Origin: RHKX01 sp963839535
Lineage (GTDB): Bacteria > Actinomycetota > Thermoleophilia > Solirubrobacterales > 70-9
Reading direction: 5' to 3'
DNA length: 64,000 bases
Assembly: GCA_963839535.1 (NCBI GenBank)
Contig: CAWIVF010000013.1
Location: forward strand, 62,001 to 126,000
Part shown: piece by piece, positions 42,829 through 55,336 of the stretch
How positions within the stretch are numbered: the first letter of the stretch is position 1
Layout of the letters: each line of letters begins with the position of its first letter
Program-made: the position numbers and the translations under genes
The notes under the pieces: model-generated
Database searches by the model: none
Seen by the model: only the letters and a program-made list of their open reading frames with translations
What the model was told of the DNA's origin: nothing

Positions 42829-44020
42829 CTACTTCTTCAGCTTGAGCTTGGCGACGACGCCACCGTGGTCGGACGGCCACAGCCCTGAGCGGCGTCCGCT
42901 CGCTGGCATCGTCCCCGGTGACGTAGCGTCGATCAGCTTCGCCTTCGGCTTGACCAGGATGTGGTCGACCGTGTGGTCGAACGTCGCCATCGGGTCGAAT
43001 ATGTCCGGGTAGCAGCAGGTCTGGACCGCGCCGCGATCCTGCATGCCGAACTTCTTCAGCGCACGGAACGCCAGCGTGTCGTCAGGATCCGCGCTACCGC
43101 CGCCACCGGCGCCGATGTTGTGCGGATCCGGCAGACCGGAGTTGAGATCGCCGACGAGGACGACCTTCTTCTTCGTGTTCAGCGGACCTTCGCGTCGCCG
43201 TGCCGAACAGCTCCTTGGCCTGCGCCTCCCGGATCTTCGGGTCGCCGAAGGCCTCGAGGTGCGTGTTGACGAAGCTGAACTTGTTCTTTCTCGTCTTCGT
43301 GCTCTTCCTGTAGGTGGCCTCGACGGAGAGCCAGCCGCGCTTGGCGTTGATCTCCGCGCCACCGACGTCGGCGGTGTAGAGGTTCTCGAAGTGACCCTTC
43401 TTGACGGTCTTCTTCTTGGCCTTCACCTTGCTGTTCTTTCGGACAAGGATCACGTCGCGCATCGTCAGACGCGCGTCGAGTCGGCGCCGAAAGGCGGTGT
43501 CCCCGTCGAATCGTCGTCGTCGCAGGTCGGCTGGGAGCTCCTGCGTCGAACTCCTCCTGAACCCCGACGACCTTGTACTTGGCTGTCGATCTGGTCCATC
43601 AGCAGCGCCAGGAAGTCGTACGTGACCTTCGTTGCCGGCTCGCCCACGCCGCCGCTTTCGCTCCAGCCGTTGTCACTCGGCTCCTGGGTCCGCCATAGGG
43701 CGACCTCCTGCAGGCCAACGAGCTGCGGCTTGGGCCTCGAGGATCTCCTTCCGAGCGGGATAGCCCGCTCTCGGGAAGTCGGTCGATACGACCTCATTCC
43801 AGATCTCGTCCGGCACCGTCGACCGCCTCAGCGAGGCTCGCTGCGCCGATCGCCGGGCCAAGATCGGCTCCGAGATAGACGTTTCGCGTCATCACGGTGA
43901 TCTTCGCCGGCTTCTTCTTCGGCAGCGCTGCGGCGCTGAGACTCGCCGCGCGCCGATGCGGGCGCCATCACGGGCCATCGCCAGCGCGAGCAGCGCGAGC
44001 AGCATGGTGCGGGGGCGCAT
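42829..44020 (-). CDS. Secreted endonuclease/exonuclease/phosphatase (frameshifted)
   Basis: The reconstructed protein is about 390 residues. A signal peptide (MRPRTMLLALLALAMA) starts at the ATG at 44020. EEP landmarks: KPQLVGLQEVALWRTQEPSD (catalytic Glu), KFSFVNTHLEAFGDPKIREA, VVLVGDLNSGLPDPHNIGAG (GDxN), DPMATFDHTVDHILVK, and the final SGLWPSDHGGVVAKL (SDHGG). A Lys-rich insert (KVKAKKKTVKKGHF) is unusual. Frames change at about 43900, 43780, 43460-43470, 43200 and 42900. Probably an extracellular nuclease or phosphodiesterase. It is divergent from the dnaK operon. Confidence 0.7.
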
Positions 44021-44160
44021 GACGCCGCCGCCGAGTTGGTTTCTCAAGATGTTCCTCTCTTCACGGTGGGTGCCGCCGGTGGTCCTCCGCCTCCCGGCAA
44101 GGGCTCCAACCCTAGCGGCGCCCCGAAGGTGCGCGAGCCGGTTGCGCGCTCCCGCGGCGC

Positions 44161-44190
44161 TTGAGGGCGCCGGAACACATCTGCTAGCCT
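44161..44190 (+). promoter_or_regulatory. Probable promoter of the dnaK operon
   Basis: TTGAGG (44161-44166) and TAGCCT (44185-44190), spacer 18, form a sigma-A-type promoter about 80 bases upstream of the dnaK ATG at 44270. The -35 overlaps CTTGAG, identical to the first six bases of one half of the HspR/HAIR operator; a second half-like ACTCAG is at 44194-44199, but the spacing is not the usual 7. So HspR control is plausible, not shown. AAAGGA 8-13 bases before the ATG is the ribosome site. Confidence 0.5.
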
Positions 44191-44269
44191 CGCACTCAGA
44201 TTTCATCAAGCCTGCGAATTAGCCCCGGTGAGCGACCTCTCCGGGATCTTCTCTGAAAGGACAACTCAC

Positions 44270-46182
44270 ATGGGCAAGACCATCGGAATCGACCTGGGCA
44301 CGACGAACTCCTGCTTCGCGGTCATGGAGGGCGGCGAGCCGACCGTGCTCGAGAACTCCGAGGGCGGGCGCACCACCCCCTCGGTCGTGGCGTTCACCGA
44401 CTCCGGCGAGCGCCTCGTCGGCACCGTCGCCAAGCGCCAGTCGGTGATGAACCCCGAGCGCACCGTCTACTCGATCAAGCGCTTCATGGGCCGCAAGGAG
44501 GCCGAGGTCAAGGAGGAGGAGCGGATCGTCCCCTACGACGTCACCCCCGGCCCCAACGGCGACGTGCGCGTCGACATCGGCGACAAGCAGTACAGCCCGC
44601 CGGAGATCTCGGCGATGATCCTGCAGAAGATCAAGGCCGACGCCGAGGCCAAGCTCGGCGAGAGCGTCGACGGCGCCGTGATCACGGTCCCGGCCTACTT
44701 CAACGACGATCAGCGCCAGGCGACCAAGGACGCCGGCAAGATCGCCGGCCTCGACGTCAAGCGGATCATCAACGAGCCGACCGCGGCCTCGCTCGCCTAC
44801 GGCCTCGACAAGGAGGGCACCGCCGACCAGACGATCCTGGTCTTCGACCTCGGTGGCGGCACCTTCGACGTCTCCGTGCTCGAGATCGGCGACGGCGTCT
44901 TCGAGGTCAAGTCGACCGCCGGCGACAACCACCTCGGCGGCGACAACTGGGACGCGGCGATCGTCAACTGGCTCGTCGCCGAGTTCAAGCGCGACCAGGG
45001 CATCGACCTGGCCGCCGACAAGAACTCGCTCCAGCGTCTCTACGAGGCCGCCGAGAAGGCCAAGATCGAGCTCTCCACCACGCAGGAGACGCAGATCAAC
45101 CTGCCGTTCATCACGGCGGTCGACGGCCAGCCCAAGCACCTCGAGATCAAGCTCTCGCGGGCGAAGCTCGACGAGCTGACGAGCGACCTGCTCGACCGGG
45201 TCGTCGCGCCGGTCAAGCAGGCGCTCTCCGACGCCGGCCAGGACATCGACCACGTCGTGATGGTCGGCGGGATGACCCGCAACCCGGCCGTCCAGGAGAA
45301 GGTCAAGGAGCTGACCGGCAAGGAGCCCGCACAAGGGCGTCAACCCGGACGAGGTCGTCGCCGTCGGCGCCGCGATCCAGGCGGGCGTGCTCGCCGGCGA
45401 CGTCAAGGACGTCCTGCTCCTCGACGTCACCCCGCTGACCCTCGGCATCGAGACCAAGGGCGGCGTGATGACGAAGCTGATCGAGCGCAACACGACGATC
45501 CCGTCGAAGCGGTCGGAGACGTTCTCGACCGCCGACGACAACCAGACCCAGGTCGAGGTCCACGTGCTCCAGGGCGAGCGGGAGATGGCGAGCGGCAACA
45601 AGTCGCTCGGCAAGTTCCAGCTCACCGGGATCCCGCCGGCGCCGCGCGGCATGCCGCAGATCGAGGTCACGTTCGACATCGACGCCAACGGCATCCTCAA
45701 CGTCTCCGCCAAGGACCTCGGGACGGGCAAGGAGCAGACGATCGAGATCAAGGGCGGCTCCGGCCTCTCCGACGAGGAGGTCCAGAACATGGTCTCCGAC
45801 GCCGAGTCGCACGCCGAGGAGGACCGCAAGGCGAAGGAGCTGGCCGAGGCCCGCAACATCGCCGAGGCCCGCGCCTTCCAGTTCGAGAAGGAGCTGAAGG
45901 AGCACGAGGACTCGATCGACGAGGCGACCCGGACCGAGATCACGGGCGAGATCGAGGCGCTGAAGTCGGCGCTCGACTCGACCGACGTCGAGGAGCTGCG
46001 GTCGAAGACCGCGGCGGCCGAGGCGGCCTTCCACAAGGCCTCCGAGCAGATCTACGCCAACGCCCAGGCTCAGGCTCAGGCCGCGGGCGCGGACGGGAGC
46101 AGCCGCGACGAACGGCGGCGACCCCGCCGAGTCCGAGGAGGAGATCGTCGATGCCGAGGTCGTCGAGGAAGAGCAGCGGTAG
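44270..46182 (+). CDS. dnaK: Chaperone DnaK (two frameshifts)
   Basis: About 637 residues, starting MGKTIGIDLGTTNSCFAVME. ATPase domain: phosphate loop IDLGTTNSC, VFDLGGGTFDVSVLEIGDG, and VVMVGGMTRNPAVQEKVKEL. Substrate-binding domain: LLLDVTPLTLGIETKGGVMT; lid: DEEVQNMVSDAESHAEEDRK; tail: EEIVDAEVVEEEQR. It is the Hsp70 foldase that works with DnaJ and GrpE. One extra base in the CCC at about 45330 interrupts it after LTGKEP, and another shift at about 46105 affects the tail. Since DnaK is essential in related organisms, these are most likely sequencing errors. The stop is directly followed by the grpE ATG. Confidence 0.97.
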
Positions 46183-46843
46183 ATGACCGACGAGGCGACA
46201 TCGCAGGAGGAACGGGAAGCGGGGGCGGACGGCGGGTCCGCCCCCAGCGAGCCCGAGGTCGTCGACGCCGAGGTGGTCGAGGAGGAGCCGGTCGACGGCG
46301 AGGCCGCCGAGGCGGATGCGGCGCCCATCGAGGAGCCGCAGCCCGAGCCCGACCCGCTCGCCGACGCGCTGCGGGAGCGGGACGAGTACCTCGAGCTCGC
46401 GCGTCGCTCCCGGGCCGACTTCGAGAACTACAAGCGGCGGGCGACCACTCAGGCGGCGGAGGCCGAGCGCCGCGGGCGGACCACGCTGGCGCAGCGGCTG
46501 TTGCCGGCGCTCGACAACCTCGAGCGCGCGCTGACCGCGGCCGGGGTCGACCCCGAGGGGACTCCTCCCGAGGACGAGCCGGCGAGCAAGGAGGTCTCGG
46601 CCCGGGACGCGCTCGCGGAGGGAGTGGCCCTCGTCTACCGGGAGCTGCGCACCGGCCTCGAGCGCGCCGGCGTCACCTCCTACGACCCGGTCGGGGAGCG
46701 CTTCGACCCCGTCCTGCACGAGGCGATCTCCACCGGCGCCGGCCGAGGGCGTGGAGCCGGGCACGGTGCTCGAGACCCTCGAGCAGGGCTACCGGGTCGA
46801 CGAGCACGTGATCCGTCCCGCCCGCGTGATCGTGAGCGGCTAG
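46183..46843 (+). CDS. grpE: Nucleotide exchange factor GrpE (frameshift near its end)
   Basis: About 220 residues. An acidic, disordered N-terminus is followed by the coiled coil EYLELARRSRADFENYKRRA and the beta domain FDPVLHEAIST with VIRPARVIVSG. It releases ADP from DnaK. The frame changes near 46740 (CCGGCGCCGGCCGAGGG); afterwards VEPGTVLETLEQGYRVDEHV is in another frame, ending at the TAG at 46843. It begins one base after the dnaK stop, so translation is coupled; dnaJ follows in 10 bases. Confidence 0.95.
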
Positions 46844-46853
46844 GAGGCCCCCG

Positions 46854-47987
46854 ATGGCGCGCGATCCATACGACGTCCTCGGCGTCGACCGCAAGGCGAG
46901 CGACGAGGAGATCAAGAAGGCCTACCGCAAGCTCGCCCGCGAGCTGCACCCGGATCGCAACCCCGACGACGCCCGCGCCGAGGAGCGGTTCAAGGAGGTC
47001 GGCGCGGCGTACGAGACGCTCAAGGACCCGGAGAAGCGCAAGCAATTCGACGCCGGCGGGATGTTCGGCGGCTTCGGTCGCGGCGGGCCCGGCCCGGGCG
47101 GGTTCCCCGTCGGCGTCGGCGATCTCGGTGACATCCTCTCCGGCGTCTTCGGCCGCCGCGGCGGCACCCCCGAGCCGGCGCGCGGAAGGGACCTCGAGAC
47201 GGAGATCAAGCTCACCTTCGAGCAGGCGATGGAGGGGACGCAGATCGCCGTCACGGTCCCCAAGCAGGCGACCTGCGGCACCTGCGCCGGCAGCGGCGCC
47301 GCGCCCGGCACCAAGCCGCAGACCTGTCCGCGCTGCGACGGCCGCGGGATCGACGCGCAGAGCCAGGGGTTCTTCTCGATCAGCCAGCCCTGCCCGCAGT
47401 GCGGCGGCCGCGGGCAGGTCGTCGAGAAGCCGTGCCCCGAGTGCCGCGGCAGCGGCCTCACCCATCAGCGCAAGCGCTACCGGGTGAACGTGCCGGCCGG
47501 CGTTCGCGACGGCACCCGCATCCGCCTCGCCGGCAAGGGCGAGGACGGCCCGCTCGGCGGCCCCGCCGGGGACCTCTTCGTGACCACGCGCGTCGCCGCC
47601 TCCCCGATCTTCAAGTCGCGTCCCGACGGCAACCTCGAGGTCGAGGTTCCGATCACGATCGCCGAGGCGGTCGGCGGCGCCAACGTCGAGGTCCCCACCC
47701 TGCGGGGGACGAAGCGGATCCGCGTCGCGCCGGGCACCCAGCACGGCGCGGTCCAGCGGCTGCGCGGCGAGGGACCGCCGAAGACCGGCGCCGGGGCCCG
47801 CGGCAGCCGCGGCGACATCCACTACCGCTTCGGCGTCGAGATCCCGAAGGACCTCGACCGCAAGGGGCGCCAGGCGCTCGACGAGCTGAGCCGCTCGCTC
47901 GACGACCGTGACCCGCGCGAGCACCTCCTCCGCGACGCACGGCGCCAGGATCGATCCGACGAAGCGGGCAAGGTTGGTGCGGCGTGA
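46854..47987 (+). CDS. dnaJ: Chaperone DnaJ
   Basis: The intact 377-residue Hsp40: J domain residues 1-70 with the HPD motif (LHPDRNPDDA), a Gly/Phe-rich linker (MFGGFGRGGPGPGG), four zinc-binding CxxCxGxG repeats (CGTCAGSG, CPRCDGRG, CPQCGGRG, CPECRGSG) at about 140-215, and the C-terminal substrate-binding beta domains. It stimulates DnaK ATPase and presents unfolded proteins. AGGAGG-like GGAGG precedes the ATG. Its stop overlaps the start of hspR (GTGA). It is the only gene of the operon besides hspR with no frameshift. Confidence 0.97.
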   Translation: MARDPYDVLGVDRKASDEEIKKAYRKLARELHPDRNPDDARAEERFKEVGAAYETLKDPEKRKQFDAGGMFGGFGRGGPGPGGFPVGVGDLGDILSGVFGRRGGTPEPARGRDLETEIKLTFEQAMEGTQIAVTVPKQATCGTCAGSGAAPGTKPQTCPRCDGRGIDAQSQGFFSISQPCPQCGGRGQVVEKPCPECRGSGLTHQRKRYRVNVPAGVRDGTRIRLAGKGEDGPLGGPAGDLFVTTRVAASPIFKSRPDGNLEVEVPITIAEAVGGANVEVPTLRGTKRIRVAPGTQHGAVQRLRGEGPPKTGAGARGSRGDIHYRFGVEIPKDLDRKGRQALDELSRSLDDRDPREHLLRDARRQDRSDEAGKVGAA

Positions 47988-48478
47988 GCGACGCGGGAGA
48001 TCAGGAGGAGGGGCGCCGGATCGTGCGCCGGACGACGACCGTCGAGACGGAGATCGATCGCGCTCGCGGCGTCTTCATGATCTCGGTCGCCGCCGAGCTC
48101 GCCGAAATGCACCCGCAGACGCTCCGCATGTACGAGGCGCGCGGGCTGATCCAGCCGAAGCGCTCGCCGAAGAACACCCGCCTGTACTCGCACGAGGACG
48201 TCGAGCAGCTCCGCCGGATCCAGGAGATGACCGCCGAGCAGGGGCTCAACCTCGCCGGCGTCGAGACGGTGCTCGAGCTCGAGGCGCGACTCGACGAGAT
48301 GCGCGCCGAGCTGCGCACGATGCGACGCCGCACCGAGGAGATGGAGCGGAAGATGAACGAGGAGGTCGAGCGCGCCCGCCGCTCGCTGCGGGCGGAGCTC
48401 GTGCCCTACGGGGCCTACGAGTCCAAGCGCGTCCGGATCCCGGTCGAGCGCGGCGAAGCTTGCGGCGAGGGCCGCTAG
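47984..48478 (+). CDS. hspR: Heat-shock repressor HspR
   Basis: A 164-residue MerR-family protein: an N-terminal helix-turn-helix (VFMISVAAELAEMHPQTLRM, YEARGLIQPKRSPKNTRLYS) and a long coiled-coil (LELEARLDEMRAELRTMRRR). HspR binds HAIR operators and represses dnaK and clpB until DnaK is titrated by unfolded protein. It starts at a GTG within the dnaJ stop, so the operon is autoregulated. It lies convergent with a beta-lactamase-like gene, stops overlapping by 4 bp. Confidence 0.95.
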   Translation: MSDAGDQEEGRRIVRRTTTVETEIDRARGVFMISVAAELAEMHPQTLRMYEARGLIQPKRSPKNTRLYSHEDVEQLRRIQEMTAEQGLNLAGVETVLELEARLDEMRAELRTMRRRTEEMERKMNEEVERARRSLRAELVPYGAYESKRVRIPVERGEACGEGR

Positions 48479-49430
48479 CGCCCGAGCAGGCGCGCGGCCA
48501 CTCCCTCGACCGTCTCGATCCCGTAGCCCATCGACGGCTGGCCGTCGGTGAGGACCGCCATCCCGATCCTGCGCCGGCCGCGACTGAGCTCGGCGGCCTG
48601 GCTGACGAGCTGACCGGTCTCCGTCTCCCGCCAGCCCCCCTTGAAGCGGGCGCTCCAGCCCGCCGCCACGGCCGGCACTCCCCAGCTCTGCTCGGCAACG
48701 ATCGACTCGAGCAGGTCCTTGGCGAAGCCCTCGTCGCGCTCGGGGAGGACCCGGTCGAGGTCGGAGAAGAGCAACGCCATGTCGGCGGCGCTGATCTGCG
48801 CGTAGCCCCAGCTCGTCCGCAACCACGAAGTCGCGCATCCCGGCGTCGGCGGCGACCTCGTAGAGCCCGGCGTCGCCGACGCGCTCGTAGATCGCGGTCG
48901 CCGCGTCGTTGTCGGAGATCGTGATCATCGCGGTGAGCGTCGCTCTCGTCTCGGCGTCGAGCGGGAGGCCCGCTTCGTCGAGGCGACGGAGCTCGGCCGC
49001 GAGGAGCATCGACTTGACGACGCTGGCCGAGGGGAAGAGGTCGTGCTCGCCGAGGCCCCAGGTGACCCCCTGCTCGTCGACGACCGCAAACGAGACCGCG
49101 CCGCCGCGGGCGCGCGCATAGCTGCCGGCGGCCCGGAGCTTGGCGGCGCCGAAGCCCACCGCCCGGAAGTCGCGCGGATCGGCGAGGGGCCTCGTCCGCG
49201 GGATCGCCCAGCGCCGGCTCGATGTCGCCGACCATCGCGGCGAGACGGGTGTCGGCGGCGGGGTCGAGCTCGCCGACGAGGCTCTCGAGCCGGGTGCCGT
49301 CCTCCGGCCCGCCGTCGTGACCGATGCCGCCGATCAGCAGAAGGACTGCCGTGAGGGCAGCGCCGGCGAGCAGGAGCGCGCGGCCGGGCGGATGACGTTT
49401 CGGGCTGGGTCGAGGTGATTCGCTAGTTTC
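48475..49430 (-). CDS. Serine hydrolase, class A beta-lactamase-like (frameshifted, start uncertain)
   Basis: Reconstructed length is about 315 residues. A membrane anchor/signal (LLLAGAALTAVLLLIGGIGH) is followed by an extracytoplasmic penicilloyl-serine transferase fold: FPSASVVKSMLLAAELRRLD (SxxK nucleophile), ITISDNDAATAIYERV (SDN), and MLLFSDLDRVLPE with KGGWRE (the KTG-like third motif reads KGG). It may be a carboxypeptidase or a beta-lactamase. Frames change near 48820 and 49180. The N-terminus is uncertain: the open frame extends over the next gene's promoter, and I see no clear start, so the end is approximate. Confidence 0.65.
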
Positions 49431-49437
49431 GCAAGCG

Positions 49438-49833
49438 ATGACCGAGACGAACCGGCCCGACTCCCTCGCCCGCTCCGGCGCGATCGCGATCGGCGTGGCC
49501 CGGATCGGGATCGGCGTCGCCGCCTTCGCGTTCACCCGGCCCTCCCTGCGCGCGCTGGGCTTCGGCGATCCGAACCCGGCGGCGGTCGCCCTGGCTCGCC
49601 TCGCCGGCGGTCGCGACCTGGCCCTCGGCGCTCACGCGCTCTCGGTCCGCGACGACCGCGACCGGCTGCGGGAGGCATCGCTGCTCGCCGCCGCGGTGGA
49701 CGCCGGGGACGCGATCGCCTTCGCCGCCGCCCTCGCCTCCCCCGGCTTCCGCCGGATGGCGATCATGAACGCGCCCGCGGGCGCGGCGGGCGCCGTGGCG
49801 GGCGCCTGGGTCGCCTCCCGCCTCCGCTCCTAG
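49438..49833 (+). CDS. Small membrane protein of unknown function
   Basis: A 131-residue protein with three or four hydrophobic helices (AIAIGVARIGIGVAAFAF, AVDAGDAIAFAAALAS, GAAGAVAGAWVAS). The beginning MTETNRPDSLARSGAI is polar. No family is recognised; it resembles DUF-type actinobacterial membrane proteins. The stop overlaps the stop of the convergent mscS gene. Confidence 0.6.
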   Translation: MTETNRPDSLARSGAIAIGVARIGIGVAAFAFTRPSLRALGFGDPNPAAVALARLAGGRDLALGAHALSVRDDRDRLREASLLAAAVDAGDAIAFAAALASPGFRRMAIMNAPAGAAGAVAGAWVASRLRS

Positions 49834-50825
49834 ACCGAGGTTCGGTCGGGCGCCGGCTTGCCGTTCGGGTCGGTGACCGGCTCGTAGGCGTCCGGCAGCC
49901 CGTCGAGGTCGCTGTCGCGGATCGCCGCGAGGACGTCGCTCGAGAGCTTCGCCCCGTCAGCAGGGTTGAGCGGAGCGGCGCGAATGCCGACCGTGATCTC
50001 GTCGCCGTCGACCTCCTCGAGCGTCACATGCGGGGGGTTGCGCAGCGGGATCGTCACCGACTTCTCGAGCATTCGCTGCAGTCTCTGGGGGGTCACGCTC
50101 GCGTGGAACTTCGCGTGGAACTCGACCCGCTCGGGCTCCAGGATCGGGATCACCGCGAGCTGCATGATCACGTTGTTGGGAATCATGGTCCGGTCTCCGC
50201 TGCTGACCAGCGTCGTGTAGAAGAGGCCGAGCGAGCCGACGATTCCCTCGACCTCGCCGGCCATCGATCCGCCGCGGAGGCGGATGCGGTCGCCGACCTG
50301 GAAGGGCCTCGTCGTCAGCAGGACGAGACCGGCGAAGACGTGCGCGAGCGTCTGCTGGGCGGCGAGTCCGAGGACGACGGCGGTGAACGCACCGCCGACG
50401 GCCAGGGTCTCGGGCTTGACGCCGGCGATCCGCAGGGCCGTGATCACGACGATCGCGATCGTCGCCAGCCGGATCAGGAAGCCGGTGGTGCCGGCGGTGC
50501 CGGGCTGCAACCGCCGGAAGAGCTGCGGCGCGAGCCCTCGGGCGATCGTCCGCGCGAGCGACCAGCCGAGCAGGGCCAGCACCGCGGCGGTGATGTAGCG
50601 CAGCGGCTTGCCCGCGTCGGGGAAGACCGCGTCCCGCTGGGAGAAGAGGATCAGGACGGCCACGATCAGCAGCAGCAGGACGATCGCCTCGCGGCGGGCC
50701 CGGCGGGCGTCACCGCGATCGATCTCGCCGCCGAGGCCGACCTCCTGCCAGACCTCGGTCCGGGATTCGAACACGCCCATGTTGCGCAGGTCGGGCCGCT
50801 TCGCCCTTCCAGGGATGCGTCGCAT
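49830..50825 (-). CDS. Mechanosensitive ion channel (MscS family)
   Basis: A 331-residue protein with about four membrane helices in the first half (AIVLLLLIVAVLILFSQ, ITAAVLALLGWSLARTIA, LATIAIVVITALRIAGV) and then the MscS pore helix region LAVGGAFTAVVLGLAAQQTL. The cytoplasmic beta domain has RPFQVGDRIRLRG and GIVGSLGLFYTTLVSSGDRT with IPNNVI. It opens under membrane tension to release osmolytes. Complete. It diverges from clpB, with 154 bp between starts. Confidence 0.93.
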   Translation of the reverse strand: MRRIPGRAKRPDLRNMGVFESRTEVWQEVGLGGEIDRGDARRARREAIVLLLLIVAVLILFSQRDAVFPDAGKPLRYITAAVLALLGWSLARTIARGLAPQLFRRLQPGTAGTTGFLIRLATIAIVVITALRIAGVKPETLAVGGAFTAVVLGLAAQQTLAHVFAGLVLLTTRPFQVGDRIRLRGGSMAGEVEGIVGSLGLFYTTLVSSGDRTMIPNNVIMQLAVIPILEPERVEFHAKFHASVTPQRLQRMLEKSVTIPLRNPPHVTLEEVDGDEITVGIRAAPLNPADGAKLSSDVLAAIRDSDLDGLPDAYEPVTDPNGKPAPDRTSV

Positions 50826-50944
50826 GCGGACATTGTTGCGCTGCGGCGGGACCCCGAGGCGTGAGGGGCCTCACGCTTTCAGGATCCCGCCCAGTCCTCC
50901 GCCTCCACCGCCTTCCATATCTAAGTCTTAGCCACATAGATTTC

Positions 50945-50973
50945 TTGACAACCCTCTGTACGGCCCCTACCAT
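50945..50973 (+). promoter_or_regulatory. Consensus promoter of clpB, predicted leaderless
   Basis: TTGACA (50945-50950) and TACCAT (50968-50973) have a 17-base spacer, close to the ideal sigma-A promoter. The start site would lie about 7 bases on, at the A of the clpB ATG (50980), so the mRNA should begin with the start codon. No Shine-Dalgarno sequence precedes the ATG. Upstream is a palindrome CTAAG-T-CTTAG (50921-50931) that could bind a regulator; no full HAIR site is seen. Confidence 0.7.
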
Positions 50974-50979
50974 GGCCCA

Positions 50980-53580
<2,601 letters not shown>

Positions 53581-53588
53581 GCGCCCGG

Positions 53589-54214
53589 CTACTCGCCGGT
53601 CACGTCGGTGGCCGGGGCCCGCCGGCACCACCCGCCGCAGCGGCCGATCGAGGCGGCGCTCGAGCTCGGCGATCTCCCGCTCGTAACGACCCTCGGCGGC
53701 GATGACGACGACCTCGGCTGCGGCGTAGGAGCGCAGGGCGTCCTCGGCGGCGCGCAGCGGATCGCCGTCCCCCACCCTGCCCTCCGCCTCGACCCCGGCG
53801 GCCGCCAGCGTCGCGATCGAGACGGCGAGGGCGCGCTGGCTCTCGAACCGGGCGCGCTCGAGGTCGTCGGTCCAGCGCGCGAGGGTCGTGCTGTGGGCGG
53901 GGGCGACGACGAGCACGCCGCCCTTGACGTCCTCACGCGACGGATCGGCGACCGCCGCCACGACCCCCGCGGTCCGCACGTCGTCGATCGGGTCGACCGC
54001 GAGGATGAACAGGCCCCCGGGTACGCCGGGTGCCCGGCTCCGCAACCTCGATCGGCTCGTCCCCGGTCATCCGGGCCGCGACCACGACCAGCGTCGCGGC
54101 CGTGGCGACGCCGATGATCATCCCGACGCCCGCGTCGAAGATCAGGAAGCCGGCGAGCATCGGGACGATGAGCAGTCCCGCGAGCCAGGTCCGGCCTCCG
54201 ATGATGCGGCTCAA
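53589..54214 (-). CDS. Membrane-anchored universal-stress-like protein (frameshifted)
   Basis: About 208 residues from a TTG start that overlaps the upstream stop. Two hydrophobic helices (WLAGLLIVPMLAGFLIFDAG, VGMIIGVATAATLVVVAARM) lead to an alpha/beta domain (LFILAVDPIDDVRTAGVVAA, GGVLVVAPAHSTTLARWTDD, AAAEVVVIAAEGRYEREIAE) that looks like a universal stress (Usp) fold. Frames change at about 54030 and 53615. Function is unknown. Confidence 0.6.
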
Positions 54215-55312
54215 ACGCGCGTGATGCCCGCCGCTGTGACGCCCCGCTCGAGCTCGTCGAGTCCGAACGCCTCGGCCGGCCCGAGCGCGCCCGCGCCCTC
54301 GATCCCGCCCTCGAGCGCCCGCCCGGAGGCCCAGGCGAGGAAGGCGGCGGTGAAGGTGTAGCCGTCGACGCCCTGGAGCTCGACCCGGGAGAGGATCTCG
54401 CCGTCGTCATCGACCGCGACGGCGAGGATGTGGCTGCCGCCGCCGGCGCGCTCCTCCTCGTCGGGCCCGCCGGTCGAGCCCTTGACGAAGCGGGACAGCA
54501 GCGAATCGACGCCGCGCTTCGCGGGCGGCACCTTGGCGAGCGCGCCGAGCGCGAAGGAGCCGGCCTGCATCGGGCGCGAGAGCGGACCCGAACCAGCCGA
54601 GGTAGGCATCGACGTCGGTGATGCCCTCGCTCAGGCGCGGCAACGTGAAGTGCTCCGAGGAGCCGATCGAGATCGCCTGGCGGTTCTTGCCGCGGACGTC
54701 GAAGGAGCGCACGCGGCGGCCGCCCTGCTCGGTGACGAGCTCCCCGTCGCGGTAGGCGAACCCCGGCTCGAGCAGAGCGCCGGAGAGCGAGGCCATCGTG
54801 CCGCCGCTCATTCCCCCGCCGCCCGAGCCGGTCATGAAGTAGGCCACCGCGACCTTGCGCGCAGCGTCGCCGGCCTCCCGCAGCGCAAGCGCGCCGGCCA
54901 GGTTGCCCGGGACCCAGTCGTAGCCCTGCGCGGTCAGCAGCGGCGCGCCGGACTTCTCCGCGTCCGGGGACCAGCGCTCGAAGACGTCGCGGATGAACGA
55001 CGGCTCGCCGGTGGAGTCGAGGTAGGGACAGCCCGCGTCGATGGCGGCCTCGATCGCCGGGGCTCCCCAGCGGGCGAACGGCCCGACGGTGGTGACCATC
55101 ACGTCGCCGTCGCTGAGCAGGTCGCGGACGCTGGACGGGTCGGAGACGTCGGCGGTGGCCGTATCCAGCTCGCCGAGGCGGTTGGCGAGGGACTCGAGCG
55201 AGTCCTCGTTGCGCCCGGCGAGCAGCGGCTCGGCGCCGGCGTTGACGAGCGCCTCCGCGGTCAGCGCGCCGGTGTACCCGGTGGCCCCGAAGAGGACGAT
55301 CCGACCCGCCAT
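54211..55312 (-). CDS. Trans-acting enoyl reductase/saccharopine dehydrogenase-like protein (frameshifted)
   Basis: About 367 residues. The NAD(P) fold is IVLFGATGYTGALTAEALVN (GATGYTG), followed by PLLAGRNEDSLESLANRL, VGPFARWGAPAIEAAIDAGC and YLDSTGEPSFIRDVFERW, which place it with saccharopine dehydrogenase-like reductases, a family that in mycobacteria includes the trans-acting enoyl reductase of lipid synthesis. The end YTFTAAFLAWASGRALEG is in a shifted frame from about 54590. An ATG at 55324 is an alternative start. It is divergent from the glycosyltransferase at 55337. Confidence 0.78.
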
Positions 55313-55336
55313 CGCGCGGACCATAACCTTTCCTCG

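Noticed and set aside
44219..46036. A 605-codon open frame antisense to dnaK
   Set aside because: It lies entirely over DnaK, has no family similarity and is explained by GC3 bias of the sense gene.
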